DNA of 64,000 bases from positions 9,477,228 through 9,541,227 of the forward strand of contig NC_084724.1 of NCBI RefSeq assembly GCF_033807575.1, written 5' to 3'. The notes below the pieces were generated by a model. The model was not told the DNA's origin. It made no database searches and saw nothing but the letters and a program-made list of their open reading frames with translations. Of this stretch, positions 1-10,604 are shown in pieces (position 1 is the first letter of the stretch; each line of letters begins with the position of its first letter). A program made the position numbers and the translations under genes. The DNA is from Cydia pomonella (taxonomy: Eukaryota > Arthropoda > Insecta > Lepidoptera > Tortricidae).

Positions 1-650
1 AAATAAATATTAAAAAATAAACCTCTATGAATGAACCATTACATGACACCAATTTTGTGAAGTATTGAAATCAGATCAACTCTTGGCTAAAAGAAAAATA
101 TCTTGCCGAATGAAAAATCTTAATAGATTTTATCTGCTGAATAAACAAGCTGGTTTATTATAAAACACCTATATTGAACCCTAAACATAAATTAAAAACA
201 AAGCGGAAAGCGAATCGAACCCGGATCAAATTTAGAAATCAATATTATTAACTCAATGAAAAGTTATTCAACTGCACAATTCTTACTTACTTCAAAAAGA
301 GGCAGTTCTCAACTCGTCAGAATCTGTTTTTATGTATTTTCCCTGATTTTTGGACGACGGATATTGTTTTTTTTTTTTTTTTTTTTTTTAAAGGGCTTCA
401 CTATTGGAGGCACCACCATGGCATCAAGTCAGTTAGATGAAGGAAAAGATGGAAATCAAACTCTTCCAATAGTATAAGAACTGTAGTACATTTAGTGTAA
501 ATTTATTCGATAGCGTGACGTGACGTACGTGTTTACGTTAAGTCTTATTTTGTATGGGATTTTGAGTTTCCAAAACGTCCCGCTAGGCGCACTGTTTCTA
601 AACTAGGGGTTCTGATACATTTGCTCCTAAAAGGTAACTAATGGGGATGG
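1..650. other. AT-rich non-coding stretch
   Basis: No gene is visible. A long T run lies near 367-389. The short open frames here show no domain, signal peptide or splice context. Confidence 0.5.
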
Positions 651-1092
651 TTAAGAGGCTGTCAACACCCAATGTCCTTGAAATTGATGTTACTTAAACA
701 GTTTTTTAAGAAAGACTATTTGTTTTAGTCAAGTAAGAAAAATATATGTTCATATTAATTATATTTCAAAGACCGTGGTTGTACTCGATACACGATTGAA
801 TGAAATCGGCTCGATAGAAAATAATTGCAAAGATTGGTCTTAAAATCACAATTAAACGGTTTTATGTCTAATTATTGTTTTGACTTATGGGTCTGCAATT
901 AAAATCACAATTTCAAAACATTTATATCTAAACCGTGGTTGAGTAAAATATTACACTAATAATCCACTTTTTTTATTTAAATATTTTTCTTATTATTCCC
1001 TTGCCCAGGCCCAGTAACATGCGACAGTGCTATCTCATTTACTCCGATACAAATAGACAGTGTGCGCGCTTTAGGTATTGACAGCCTCTTAA
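651..1092. mobile_element. TTAA-flanked MITE, copy A
   Basis: A 434-bp element starts GAGGCTGTCAA and ends TTGACAGCCTC, so its ends are inverted repeats, and it is bounded by TTAA on both sides (651-654, 1089-1092). TTAA target duplication is typical of piggyBac-type transposition. It has no transposase frame. A second copy lies in opposite orientation at 17713-18147 and matches along its full length with scattered substitutions. Confidence 0.8.
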
Positions 1093-1207
1093 ATGAATAA
1101 TTTGAAAATGTTTGTGTATTTGGTTCTTCTTTTCTTCATGATTTTCTATAACAATTGTTTAGCGGTTGGAACTATAGGTATCATTCTATATACAATTTTG
1201 TATTTAT

Positions 1208-1559
1208 AACAAAAGTAATTTCAAGAAGCGCTAGCAGTAAGAGCGTGTGACTTGCATTCCGGAGGTCGCGGGTTCAAACCCCGGCTCGTACCAATGAGTT
1301 TTTCGGGACTTATGTACGAAATATCATTTGATATTCACCAGTCGCTTTTCGGTTAAGGAAAACATCGTGAGGAAACCGGACTAATCCCAATAAGGCCTAG
1401 TTTAATTGCCCTCCTGAAAGGTCAGATATGGCTGTCGCTATCGTAAAAACACTAGCCTACGCCAATTCTAGGGATTAGTTGCCAAGCGGACCCCAGGCTC
1501 CAATGAGCCGTGGCAAAATGCCGGGACAACGCGAGGAAGAAGAACAAAAGTAATTTCAA
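1208..1559 (+). mobile_element. tRNA-derived SINE with 17-bp target-site duplication
   Basis: The element (1225-1542) has a tRNA-like head with a pol III B box (GGTTCAAACCC near 1272), a body of a common lepidopteran SINE type, and a GAAGAAG tail. The flanks repeat AACAAAAGTAATTTCAA exactly (1208-1224 and 1543-1559), so this is a complete insertion. A relative in minus orientation is part of the composite at 15136-15671. Confidence 0.88.
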
Positions 1560-1834
1560 ATTGTTAAATAAGTGGGGCAAAACGATTTACAACTATTATG
1601 GTATAATTTCAATGTTGGTAACAATGAGTGTTTTAAACCCAGAAAGATAACACAGGTCTTAAACACTTAAAACACGGTGATCTCATTTTAATTATACTTA
1701 ATTCAAATGTTTAATGAGTTTCAGGTTATAAACTGATGACAGTTTACACAGACAAGTATAAAGAAAGGGGTTATTTGTGACTTTCCATTACAGAATTGCA
1801 TATTTGTATGTATATTTCCATTACATATTTGTAA

Positions 1835-1922
1835 TTGTATATTGTTATTTTTATGATTGTAAAAATTTTACATGTAAAATTGCCCCTGAGGCCTATTTGC
1901 TGAATAAATGTTTGTTTGTTTA
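1835..1922 (+). repeat. 3' end of a CR1/Jockey-type LINE
   Basis: The segment ends with GCCCCTGAGGCCTATTTGC, then GAATAAATG and a short TTTG run. The same tail closes the block at 58700-59270. It is a 5'-truncated LINE 3' end with no coding part. Confidence 0.5.
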
Positions 1923-2221
1923 GAAGGGTCCTTATGCTTCAAGTGCAATAAGGACGTTTCCATCTGAAAATCAAACAGATATTCTGATAGAAACATCCTT
2001 ATGGCAGATGTTTTGTCAGACTTTTTCAAAAATATTTCCTTTCACCAAAAACTTTTTTCTATATTTGGATTTAGGCTATGAAATATTGGGTCTCAATCCC
2101 ATAAAATATATAAAAAAGCCCCCCCCCCCCCCCCCCTTCCCCTACTTCATAGAACTTCCTCCCCCACGCACGCTTTTCCCGAGGGTCTACAGTATGAGGT
2201 TCTTCAAAAAAGGAGTGTACA

Positions 2222-2342
2222 GATTTTTAAAAGGTCGGCAACGCGCATGTTAACACCTCTGGAGTTGCAGGCGTCCATAGGCTACGGTGACTGCTTACCA
2301 TCAGGCGGACCGTATGCTTGTTTGCCACCGTCGTGGTATAAA
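2222..2342 (-). repeat. Dispersed retroposon fragment (GGCAAACAAGC family)
   Basis: On the minus strand it reads GGCAAACAAGCATACGG, then a GCCTGATGGTAAGCAGTC-like block, then an AACTCCAGAGG-like block. The family recurs at 8880-9030, 10450-10590, 15170-15330, partly at 15915-15998 and in a diverged form at 24870-24947. A run of about 20 C lies just upstream near 2118. Confidence 0.6.
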
Positions 2343-2539
2343 AAAAAAATCCTAATTTGGTTTTAATAGAGTGGTCGTAAACTCATAAAGAAACACTACT
2401 TTAGCTATAAACCAGTGTTTTTCTTCTGAAAACAAAACATCAATGCAACAATACTGTGTTTAATGCAATTTCACATTCGTAATATTTTTTCGCTTTCAAA
2501 TATCTCAAATAAACAACAGCGTATTCTTTTGAAACACAC

Positions 2540-2653
2540 CTGCAAAAATATATTCGTCAGCCATGTCGTTATATCAGGGCTTTCTGTCACCGGAATACTG
2601 TCAGGCACCATAGTTGTGCTAAACCAATCGAATTGTGTCGTATTCATTTCCAT
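2540..2653 (-). CDS. Putative first coding exon, unidentified gene
   Basis: On the minus strand ATG at 2653-2651 opens 38 codons starting MEMNTTQFDWFSTTMVPDSI and rich in Thr, Ser, Pro and Asp. The exon ends at CAG|gtgtgt (donor at 2539), phase 0. A CpG-rich block at 2815-2850 lies upstream in this orientation and could be a promoter. The Asn-Thr-Thr near the start could be an N-glycosylation sequon of an extracellular N-terminus. Later exons would lie below 2540 or outside the window; I found none. Not recognised; could be a chance open frame. Confidence 0.3.
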
Positions 2654-3080
2654 TTTCAAATCACTTCACTATTCCAACTGTCACCCGCACTGCCCGTGAG
2701 AAAACAAAACACTGACTTCTGAAAGCGTCTGCTATCATAATTTTATCAATTTTATCATTTTCACAAGATCAGATAATGTTTATGTTTATATAATTATATT
2801 TTAGATACGATACACGACTCGCGCGCGCCGCGTTAGTGCGTGGACTGACGTTAAACGTGTAGTTTAGTAGGAAAACTTGTAATATTTAGCTAGGTGCAGG
2901 TGAAAAACGATAGAAGTGACTGATAGCTTGGTTTGTGATAGGGATACCGGTTTTCACATGTAGGATTTAATGACTGGTCCAATGCATATCAACATCGAGT
3001 TGGATTTTCCCGTGCAATAGCAATGACCAGGTGCACGTTCTATAAAACGCTGTAAACTGTACTTATGTGTCTTTTTCTAA

Positions 3081-3224
3081 GGCTTGAGATACACTTGTAA
3101 GTTTTACTTACGTAAGTAAGGACAAAGCTATTTGTTTGAATGAGATAATGATATTTATCTCTCACTCTATAGTATAGCTGTGTCCCTACTTACGTAAGTA
3201 AAACTTACAAGTGTATCTCAGGCC
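3081..3224. mobile_element. Foldback MITE
   Basis: About 38-bp inverted arms (GAGATACACTTGTAAGTTTT with a TTACGTAAGTA core) flank a roughly 65-bp centre. No coding capacity. The RNA would form a long hairpin. Confidence 0.75.
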
Positions 3225-4440
3225 TAACAAATATGTTAGTTAGAAAGAGAGGTAAACAGCGATTTCAGGTTACAAATTGTTTATACATAAAATGCTGCCT
3301 AGGTTTACAACGCGCATCTTTTTCTGTGGTATTCTGTGCACCCATCGTAAAATTCTTCTGGATCAAACCGATTCCGATTTCTCGCGTAAAACATTTAGGT
3401 ACTTATATAAAAAAATCTTTTGAAACGCCTTACTGAATTGTTTTTAAAAACTAGATGATCCACTCGGTTAACCAGGGTCCTTTTGTTCTGCAGAGAGATG
3501 GTTATTCATAATTTGTCAATTATAATCGTGACGGTGTCATGAAATAATTTTTAGAGAAGAAGTAGTAAGTACATTTTTGACTTCGAAAAACGGTCTGTCT
3601 CTATCGATCAACACTTATCTCTTCAAAGATGGGAAAGTTTTCCCTACTGGCTGAGAATCGGCATTCATAGAAATAGAAACTAAATTTTTTCAAAAAATGT
3701 AAAAAAGTACATTTTTGAAGACCATTTTTATTTTTGTTGTTAATTATCGAGTAATTGTGGAAAATTCTTTGTGACATTTATGCTTCAACTGTATGCCCTA
3801 ATTCATAAGCTATCGAATGATTATTAGTTTTTAGTTGTGCGATAGGTAAATGGGCAGATAATGGTACATCAACCAAGTGCAGTAGTGTATAACTGCACAG
3901 CACCATAAAACTTTGAAATGGTGCAGTTTTAAAATGGTTGAGAAAAAACATAGGTATGGAGGGGGGGGGGGGATTTCTCGATAAAATTCAGCGTACTATA
4001 CATGGTTAACGGCTCCACTATACGTGGACAAACACATTGTATATACTTGTATACATATACATATTAATACCGGCACCGACACTACCGACAGTACTGTATG
4101 TTTTACTAGGTTAAGAGACTTGGTTAAGTGCGAGATATTATACATTTCTCTGTTATCTTATCGGCGTCGAAGGTCAAAATGACTTGTCTTAGATGATATT
4201 TTCACACGAATAAGTCGATACAATTTGCGAAAGTAATTTAACGTCACAAATTTACTGATATTAAGTACCTAACATAATAGGTATAACTTATGTACGGTCT
4301 GAAAATATCGATACAAAAAAGTGCCAAAATATGTATACACGACTTTATTGCCCATATATTAAGGTGGTTTTGGCACATTTTTCGTATCGATATTTTCAGA
4401 CGTGACTGTACAGAAAGAAATTGTACCTTAAACATAGAAA
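3225..4440. other. Non-coding, no gene seen
   Basis: AT-rich sequence with a G run near 3961-3972. A short inverted match surrounds 4290-4400 (GTACGGTCTGAAAATATCGA and its near complement about 80 bp on), suggesting another small foldback element. Confidence 0.4.
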
Positions 4441-4443
4441 GCC

Positions 4444-4650
4444 TGGGATAGTATATGCGACAAATGTTCTACGACACGTGTCGCCAGCGACGTCGGGTGA
4501 TGTTGCGCGACGTTGCCGGACTTCGACATCAACATGTTTGGCGACATGGCACGCCTTATGTTGCCAAGAGCGAAGTCCGGCAACGTCGCGCCACATCACC
4601 CGACGTCGCTGGCGAGGTGTCGCGGAACCATCTGTCGCCTACTCCATTTC
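4444..4650. mobile_element. GC-rich foldback MITE, copy A
   Basis: Inverted arms of about 55-60 bp contain CGCCAGCGACGTCGGGTGA and CGAAGTCCGGCAACGTCGCG. The GC and CpG content contrasts sharply with the AT-rich surroundings. A relative with the same termini lies at 5262-5432. Confidence 0.75.
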
Positions 4651-5261
4651 TGTTTCCTGAGTGTACCTACAAAACTATAGTCCTTCTAAGCAACTTTGCA
4701 CCGAGATGAACAGGACAATGTGAGACAATGTTATTATAAACGTCATATTTTCATAGAAATTTGACATGAATTTTAATACATTAAAACATTACTGTCATTT
4801 CTCATTGCAAATGCCACGCAAAGTTAACATATAATGTATTAAAATTAGATACATCTACAGCTTTCGTAAACAGTCAGTTTTTTAAGTCCGCGTAATTTAT
4901 TTTAGAAAATTAGGTTAACTATACCTAGTTCCGCCCACTAATATCATAACTAAAACATGGGGAAGTGAAAACACAAGAATTTACCTAATTAATATGCAAC
5001 TAACAACTAGCTAATTTACAAAACATTCAAATATGCACCAGCATAAAAAGATCTCGTAATTCGTAGTAACTGTAGGTGCTCAGGGTCCTCATACTGGTTC
5101 TGTATGTTACTACATATTGTATAATATAACAGTCCTGCGTAATGTTTATAAACATGTCCTTGCCGTGTGTTAAAGAATGGTTGCACGAGCGAAGGCGAGT
5201 AGCATTCCGGGCTAACCAGGATAAAACGACCTTTCGATTACTTTACAGAGCCTAAAACCCA

Positions 5262-5432
5262 GGGATAGACTAGGGACGATTATTCCACGACACGTGTCAC
5301 CAGCGACGTCGGGTGAAGTGCCGCGACGTTTCCGGTTACCGACATGTCGAGCGAAGTCCGGCAACATGCGATGTTCACCCGACGTCGCTGGCGATACGTG
5401 TCGTGGAACATTTGTCCCTAGTCTCTCCATGG
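5262..5432. mobile_element. GC-rich foldback MITE, copy B
   Basis: Same family as 4444-4650: arms with ACGACACGTGTC and CAGCGACGTCGGGTGA, but a shorter centre. The outer ends read GGGATAGACTAGGGAC and its complement. The long open frames on both strands here are a by-product of the palindrome. Confidence 0.75.
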
Positions 5433-5589
5433 CTTTAATTATGTCGGTAAGTCGGTATGCCGATGACAAACAAGCATTAATACAGCGCAGCTGGTGGTAT
5501 GCTTGGAACTCCATGAGTGTCAACGTTGCCGATGCTTTAAAACCTAGCTCTTTTCTTGATGGATGGGGTTTCCCAACTTCCAATTCTCT

Positions 5590-5878
5590 TGGCTGTTTTT
5601 ACGGTTCCGTACCCAAAGGGACCCTATTACTGAGACTACGCTGTCCGTCCGTCCGTCTGTCACCAGGCTGTATCTCATGAACCGTGATAGTTAGCCAGTT
5701 GAATTTTCTACTAAAAACATCAGAATAAAATAAACATTTCTTTCCAATCTCGAGGTTCTCATCCAATCACCGAAGTTAAGCAACGTCTTGCGTGTACTTG
5801 AATGGCTGACCGTTTTTATAGATAATGGTACGGAACCCTTCCTGTGCGAGTCCCACTCGCACTTGGCCGGTTTTTTAT
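5590..5878 (+). repeat. Dispersed element (GGTTCCGTACC family) with a 5S insert
   Basis: It starts with TTTTTACGGTTCCGTACCC, contains a CCGTCCGTCCGTCTGTC block, and ends with ATGGTACGGAACCC, CGAGTCCCACTCGCACTTGG and CCGGTTTTTT. These are hallmarks of a very common lepidopteran dispersed repeat. A related start lies at 7288-7345. The central part is replaced by 5S rRNA-like sequence (next entry). Confidence 0.65.
5750..5812 (+). pseudogene. 5S rRNA fragment
   Basis: Matches the 5S rRNA centre: GGTTCTC, then ATCACCGAAGTTAAGCAAC, then a TACTTGAATGGCTGACCG block corresponding to the canonical TACTTGGATGGGTGACCG. About half of a 5S gene is present; both ends are missing, so it is not functional. 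It sits inside a dispersed repeat, so it was probably carried or captured by a mobile element. Confidence 0.7.
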
Positions 5879-6049
5879 GTTACCTCAGAACATTTGTGAA
5901 CCGATTTTTACAATTGTAGTTCTTTGGAGACAAGTTACAAACGGAGCGTTTACGAAAAAAAAAACCATACCGTACCACCATTCAAGTCCCAGGTGAGGAT
6001 GAACGTCCCACCGTGTGGTGCCATAGTAGAAAAGACTAGAAAGAAGCTA

Positions 6050-6240
6050 TGGGCACCTTATAAACGATTTCCCAAAAAAATCAAATATACTCCAATTGAT
6101 TCCGCTTTGAAGATTAATTTGAAGACAAGTCAAATATCTTGAAGTCCTATCTAATTTTTACTTTAAATCGGATACCTAAGGTTGAAATTCTATTGTATGT
6201 GGTAGAAAAACCGTACTAAGCCTGCAAAAGGGATACAGAC
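6050..6240 (+). repeat. Dispersed repeat shared with 18865-19045
   Basis: Both regions share TTTCCCAAAAAA, TTTGAAGACAAGTCA and GGTTGAAATTCTATTG in the same order with many substitutions. No coding potential. Confidence 0.5.
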
Positions 6241-6724
6241 AATGGTATTTAGTACACACTCAAATTGTTAGCGAATTCAAAATCGCCAGATCCTCCAACA
6301 CGCCTGTCGCTAGCGTCTGGAATGGCAGCACTAAGCAATGTTTATCAACATGTCCTTCTCTTTGTCTAGCGATGGTACTAACAGCAACACTAGCTAACCA
6401 CCTGTAAACCTTATGTTTTGACAATAAGGTTTACGTCTTGTCAGTGGACAGTGACGATGGTAGGCTATTAACGCGATGCTATCTTAGGGCCGTGCGGGCA
6501 AATTTGACCAAGGCCGACCTTGTATCGATTAAGCAACCAAAAGTGCGGATTCTTGGTGATACGGCTTGGTGATAAATGCGATACAAAACAAAACTACTAC
6601 GGATTAACAGAGGTCAAACATTTTATTTCTAAAATTAATATTATAGGACATTATTATACAAATTAGGCTTGTGTTTTAAGTACTTAGACGGTCTTCCCTA
6701 CCGATGAATCCAAAATACTTTATA

Positions 6725-7075
6725 GTTCGTGTCATCCACGATGACGCGCAGACTTGTCAAATCTAACCTTTAATAACATCACAATAAGAGTTAAGGTACG
6801 CGTCTTCGTGAATTGCACGATACTATATCGTTTAAGTATTGGTGACCTTAGATTAAAACTGTCTATTGCATTCAATAGAATAATTAGTTATTAACTCCAG
6901 TTTTTATAACGAATCGAGGTCATTCGTTCACGAAGGTAATTACGATAGAAAGGTCGTTGACCGATAACCCGATTATAGATCGTGTTATTCACGAAGACGC
7001 GTGCCTTGACACGTAATATCATGTAATTAAAGGTTAGATTTGACAAATCCGCGCGTCATCGTGGATGACACGAAC
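6725..7075. mobile_element. Long-arm foldback MITE, 351 bp
   Basis: Ends are GTTCGTGTCATCCACGATGA and its complement. The inverted match continues inward through CAAATCTAACCTTTAA and a second block with CACGAAGACGCG. No transposase is visible. Confidence 0.75.
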
Positions 7076-7259
7076 ACATCACTGTCTGTCACCAATTTGT
7101 ATCTAAGTAATAAATATAAATTTGAACTTCCGTCTTTTGTTCGCAGTCGTAGTGGTTGGTAACGCAATTACACATACTTGTTGACCGAAATGTTAGCGAA
7201 GGTCTCTGTTTTGACTCGGGCAATCGGGTTTTGTCCCGATGTTCTCCTCTACAGGTCGC

Positions 7260-8175
7260 ATTTCCGATTCTCCTAAGTAGGTTTTTAGGGTTCCGTAGCC
7301 AAATGGCAAAAAACGGAACCCTTATGGATTCGTCATGTCCGTCTGTTTGTCCGTTTATGTCACAGCCACTTTTTTCCGAAACTGTAAGAACTATACTGTT
7401 GAAACTTGGTAAGTAGATGTATTCTGTGAACCGCATTAAGATTTTCACACAAAAATAGAAAAAAAAAAACAATAAATTTTGGGGGTTCCCCATACTTAGA
7501 ACTGAAACTCAATTTGTTTTTTTCATCAAACCCATACGTGTGGGGTATGTATAGGTCTTCAAAAATGATATTGAGGTTTTTAGTATCATTTTTTTAAACT
7601 GAATAGTTTGCGCGAGAAACACTTCCAAAGTGGTGATATTCTGCTTCATTGCCGCTTTGTTGTTTACCGTCGTAATTATTATAGTTATCTCAGTAACTTA
7701 ACTGTAGTTGGTAGCTGCGCGCAACTACGCTCCCTACAGGTGTCCACGGAAGACCAGCGTCAGCGTACTACTTCAGTAGGACCTGGCATTATGCTGAGTG
7801 TTCACCTTTTTCAGTATAATTATATACAGTGTACAAGTTAGTTATAAGTCATTTTTTCTCTTTCTTCCTCTATATGTATTGTATAACTGTGTACTTATAC
7901 TGAAATAAATGATATTCTATTCTATTCTATTCTATTCTTGATATGTCCCCCCCCCCCTGTAACTTCTAAAATAAGAGAAGCATAAAACTAAAAAAAATAT
8001 ATGATGTACATTACCATGCAAACTTCCACCGAAAATTGGTTTGAACGAGATCTAGTAACTATTTGTGTGGGGTACCTATGGATAGGTCTTCAAAAATGAT
8101 ATTGAGATTTCTAATATCATTTTTTTCTAAACTCAATAGTTTGCGCGAGAGACACTTCCAAAGTGGTAAAATGTG
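7260..8175 (+). repeat. Composite dispersed repeat with internal duplication
   Basis: Starts with a GGGTTCCGTAGCC block. A unit containing GGTCTTCAAAAATGATATTGA and CACTTCCAAAGTGGT occurs twice (about 7530-7635 and 8070-8165). Between them, about 7650-7940, lies a LINE 3' end with GAAATAAATGATATTC and a (TATTC)n tail. The remainder is non-coding. Confidence 0.55.
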
Positions 8176-8481
8176 TGTCCCGTCCCCCCCTCTAACTTCA
8201 TATATTTTGAGTCAAACAAGCGTATAATGCACGGGTGCTACTAGTAATAAAATATTTTTAACCGAGCGTAACCGAAGGGCTCCGTTTCAGATTAGGAATA
8301 AATGCTTTCGTATGTCCGAATTTTCTCCTCTACGGGTCGCAATTCTTAACCGATTTTTGTGAGCAGGTACGATGATTAAATTATTGTGACTTTTTCCAAA
8401 ATGGCGGAGTCGTACATAGGGTCAGTCGTCTACGCTGCACGCTTTTCATCAATCTGGTTATACCCACGCTTGTACAGTCAC

Positions 8482-8690
8482 CATCAGATATATCGGAGCG
8501 GCCGAGGTGCTCAAAAATATCTGAACACGCTTGACAATAGATGGCTGACTGGTCTTTGTGTTGACATTTAAAAAAAAAATTTGGTTATTATATGCTTCTG
8601 TATTATGTTATGCCATACGATTAAATAAATAAATAATAGAGGCGTGTTCAGATATTTGTGAGCACCTCGGCCGCTCCGATATATCTGATG
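8482..8690. mobile_element. Foldback MITE, 209 bp
   Basis: Arms of about 48 bp: CATCAGATATATCGGAGCGG followed by CCGAGGTGCTC and ATATCTGAACACGC, repeated in inverted orientation at 8642-8690. The centre is AT-rich. Confidence 0.8.
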
Positions 8691-8870
8691 CCGCCTGTAC
8701 GGTCAACAAATTAAGCAATCGCATGCCCGCAAATTGTTAACCATTAGGTATGTTTCTCAGATTGTTACACTGAAATATATAATGACACATGATGATGTTC
8801 ACGTGCCTTATCACGGTGATGACCTGATGACATCATGACTGACACACAAGAAAAAAAAGGTTTTTTTCTT

Positions 8871-9030
8871 AATACTACGTCGGTGGCAAACAAGCATACG
8901 GTCCGCCTGATGGTAAGCAGTCTCCGTAGCCTATGTACGCCTGCAACTCCAGAGGAGTTACATGCGCGTTTCCGACCCTAAACCCCCCCACCCCCCTCGT
9001 TGAGCTCTGGCAACCTTACTCACCGGCACG
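8871..9030 (+). repeat. Dispersed retroposon fragment (GGCAAACAAGC family)
   Basis: Contains GGCAAACAAGCATACGG, GCCTGATGGTAAGCAGTC and AACTCCAGAGGAGTTACATG, ending near CAACCTTACTCACCGGCA. Same family as 2222-2342 and 15170-15330. Confidence 0.6.
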
Positions 9031-9045
9031 AATTTAGAACGAATC

Positions 9046-9290
9046 CCACCGGTCGGTCTGGCCTAGTAAGCCGATGGTCCCGGGTTCAAATCCTGGCAAG
9101 GGCATTTATTCGTCTGATGAGCATGGATATTTGTTCCTGAGTCATGGGTGTTTTCTATGTATTTAAGTATTTATAAATATTTATATATTATATATATCGT
9201 TGTCTAGGTACCCTCAACACAAGCCTTATTGAGCTTACTGTGGGACTTAGTCAATTTGTGTAAGAATGTCCTTATTATAAAAAAAAGAAC
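9046..9290 (+). mobile_element. tRNA-related SINE, second family
   Basis: The head has a pol III B box (GGTTCAAATCC near 9083). The body contains ATTTAAGTATTTATAAATAT and a CAACACAAGCCTTATTGAGC block and ends in a short A-rich tail near 9283. The same 3' body without its head lies at 20003-20215. Confidence 0.65.
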
Positions 9291-10445
9291 GAATATGGGG
9301 AGAAATTTAGTTAGAACTTTTATATTCTTGGTCTGCTATTGGTCCAACATTGTACCGAATTAATTGTGTGTTTTCATAAAATACCACCAAATAGATATTT
9401 CATCGTCATTTCTTCATTATTCTTTCGCAAAAACTATAATATCCTTCCTAGGTAATAACCTAAGGAAATGACTAAGTGAAAAAAAATCTATAAATAAGTC
9501 AAAGCAACCTTGACTACTGAGATCACTGAGAATTCTAGTGAACTAGATGGAGCGCATTTTTTACACAGTTCCAGTGACGAAAAGTCAATATCAGAAATCG
9601 GGAAGTGGGGCAAGTATAGCTTCTAATAGTATAATATACACTAACAAAATAATTAACAGGGCAAATTAATTAAAGCTTTAAGAGTCCTTATTCCTACAGA
9701 CGAGCGTATTTTGTAAAATGCTTCCTTTTTCATTCAAGATTACGACGTAACTATTAGTATTTATTCAAAAACTGATAACGTACTTAAATAATCGTTTCCT
9801 AAACTAGGGGCTCCAACAGTTCAAATTTTCATTTTCCCTTTTAAACCTCTTTTTTAATGAGGTTTTTTGGGAGTCTTTTCCAAATTTTGCAGTGAGATGT
9901 GGCGTTTCGGTTCTCAATTTTGCTATAAACAAGAATCATTTGGTACATGAATGACTACAATTTGATTCAACATATCTCGTACGAGGGGCTGGAATGATTA
10001 ACAATCGAAGATTCATTTAAAAAAACTGATAAAATACCTTCCGAGTTTTCTTCATTTTTTTTGGCGAAAACAGGGTTTTATTATATTTTATTTCCGCAAA
10101 TTGTGCGCATATTTTGCTTTAAAAATAATATTATAGCAAACTGTAACTTTATGTTAACCTATAAAAAAAAAATCGTAACTATGGGACCTACATTGCCGTA
10201 AATTTATATTTTTTTAAAACACGTATAAATCACGCAGCAGCGACGCCCCGCTCTCAGTCCGCGCGGAGCGCGCTTAGAGGACGGACCTGTGCTCGATTGT
10301 CAGGCATTCGTTGCGATCGTAATCAGCTACGGAGTTCCGAGAAGTGCTATATACTGCGATTAGAAAATCTTAATAAAAGTTCATTTTTTACAGTATGCCT
10401 AACAGACTCGCTTATTGATAGATTTTCAGTGTTACTTTTTTTTAA
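9291..10445. other. Non-coding, no gene seen
   Basis: AT-rich sequence. A GC-rich patch at 10235-10300 (with CGCGGAGCGCGC) could be a relic promoter or a mobile-element end, but no open frame or splice donor supports a gene. Confidence 0.35.
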
Positions 10446-10590
10446 ATACTAAGTCGGTGGCAAACAAGCATACGGCCCGCATATGTACGCCTGCAACTCC
10501 AGAGGAGTTACATGCGCGTTGCCGACCCTAACCCCCTCCCTCCCCTCGTTGAGCTCTGGCAACCTTACTCACCGGCAGGAACACAACACT
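10446..10590 (+). repeat. Dispersed retroposon fragment (GGCAAACAAGC family)
   Basis: GGCAAACAAGCATACGGCCC is followed directly by ATGTACGCCTGCAACTCC, so about 25 bp present in the other copies are missing. Abuts the foldback array to its right. Confidence 0.55.
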
Positions 10591-10604
10591 ATGAGTAAGG
10601 TCTA

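Noticed and set aside
5212..5680. Paired long frames on both strands near 5.2-5.7 kb
   Set aside because: They arise from a GC-rich palindromic MITE and an adjacent repeat.
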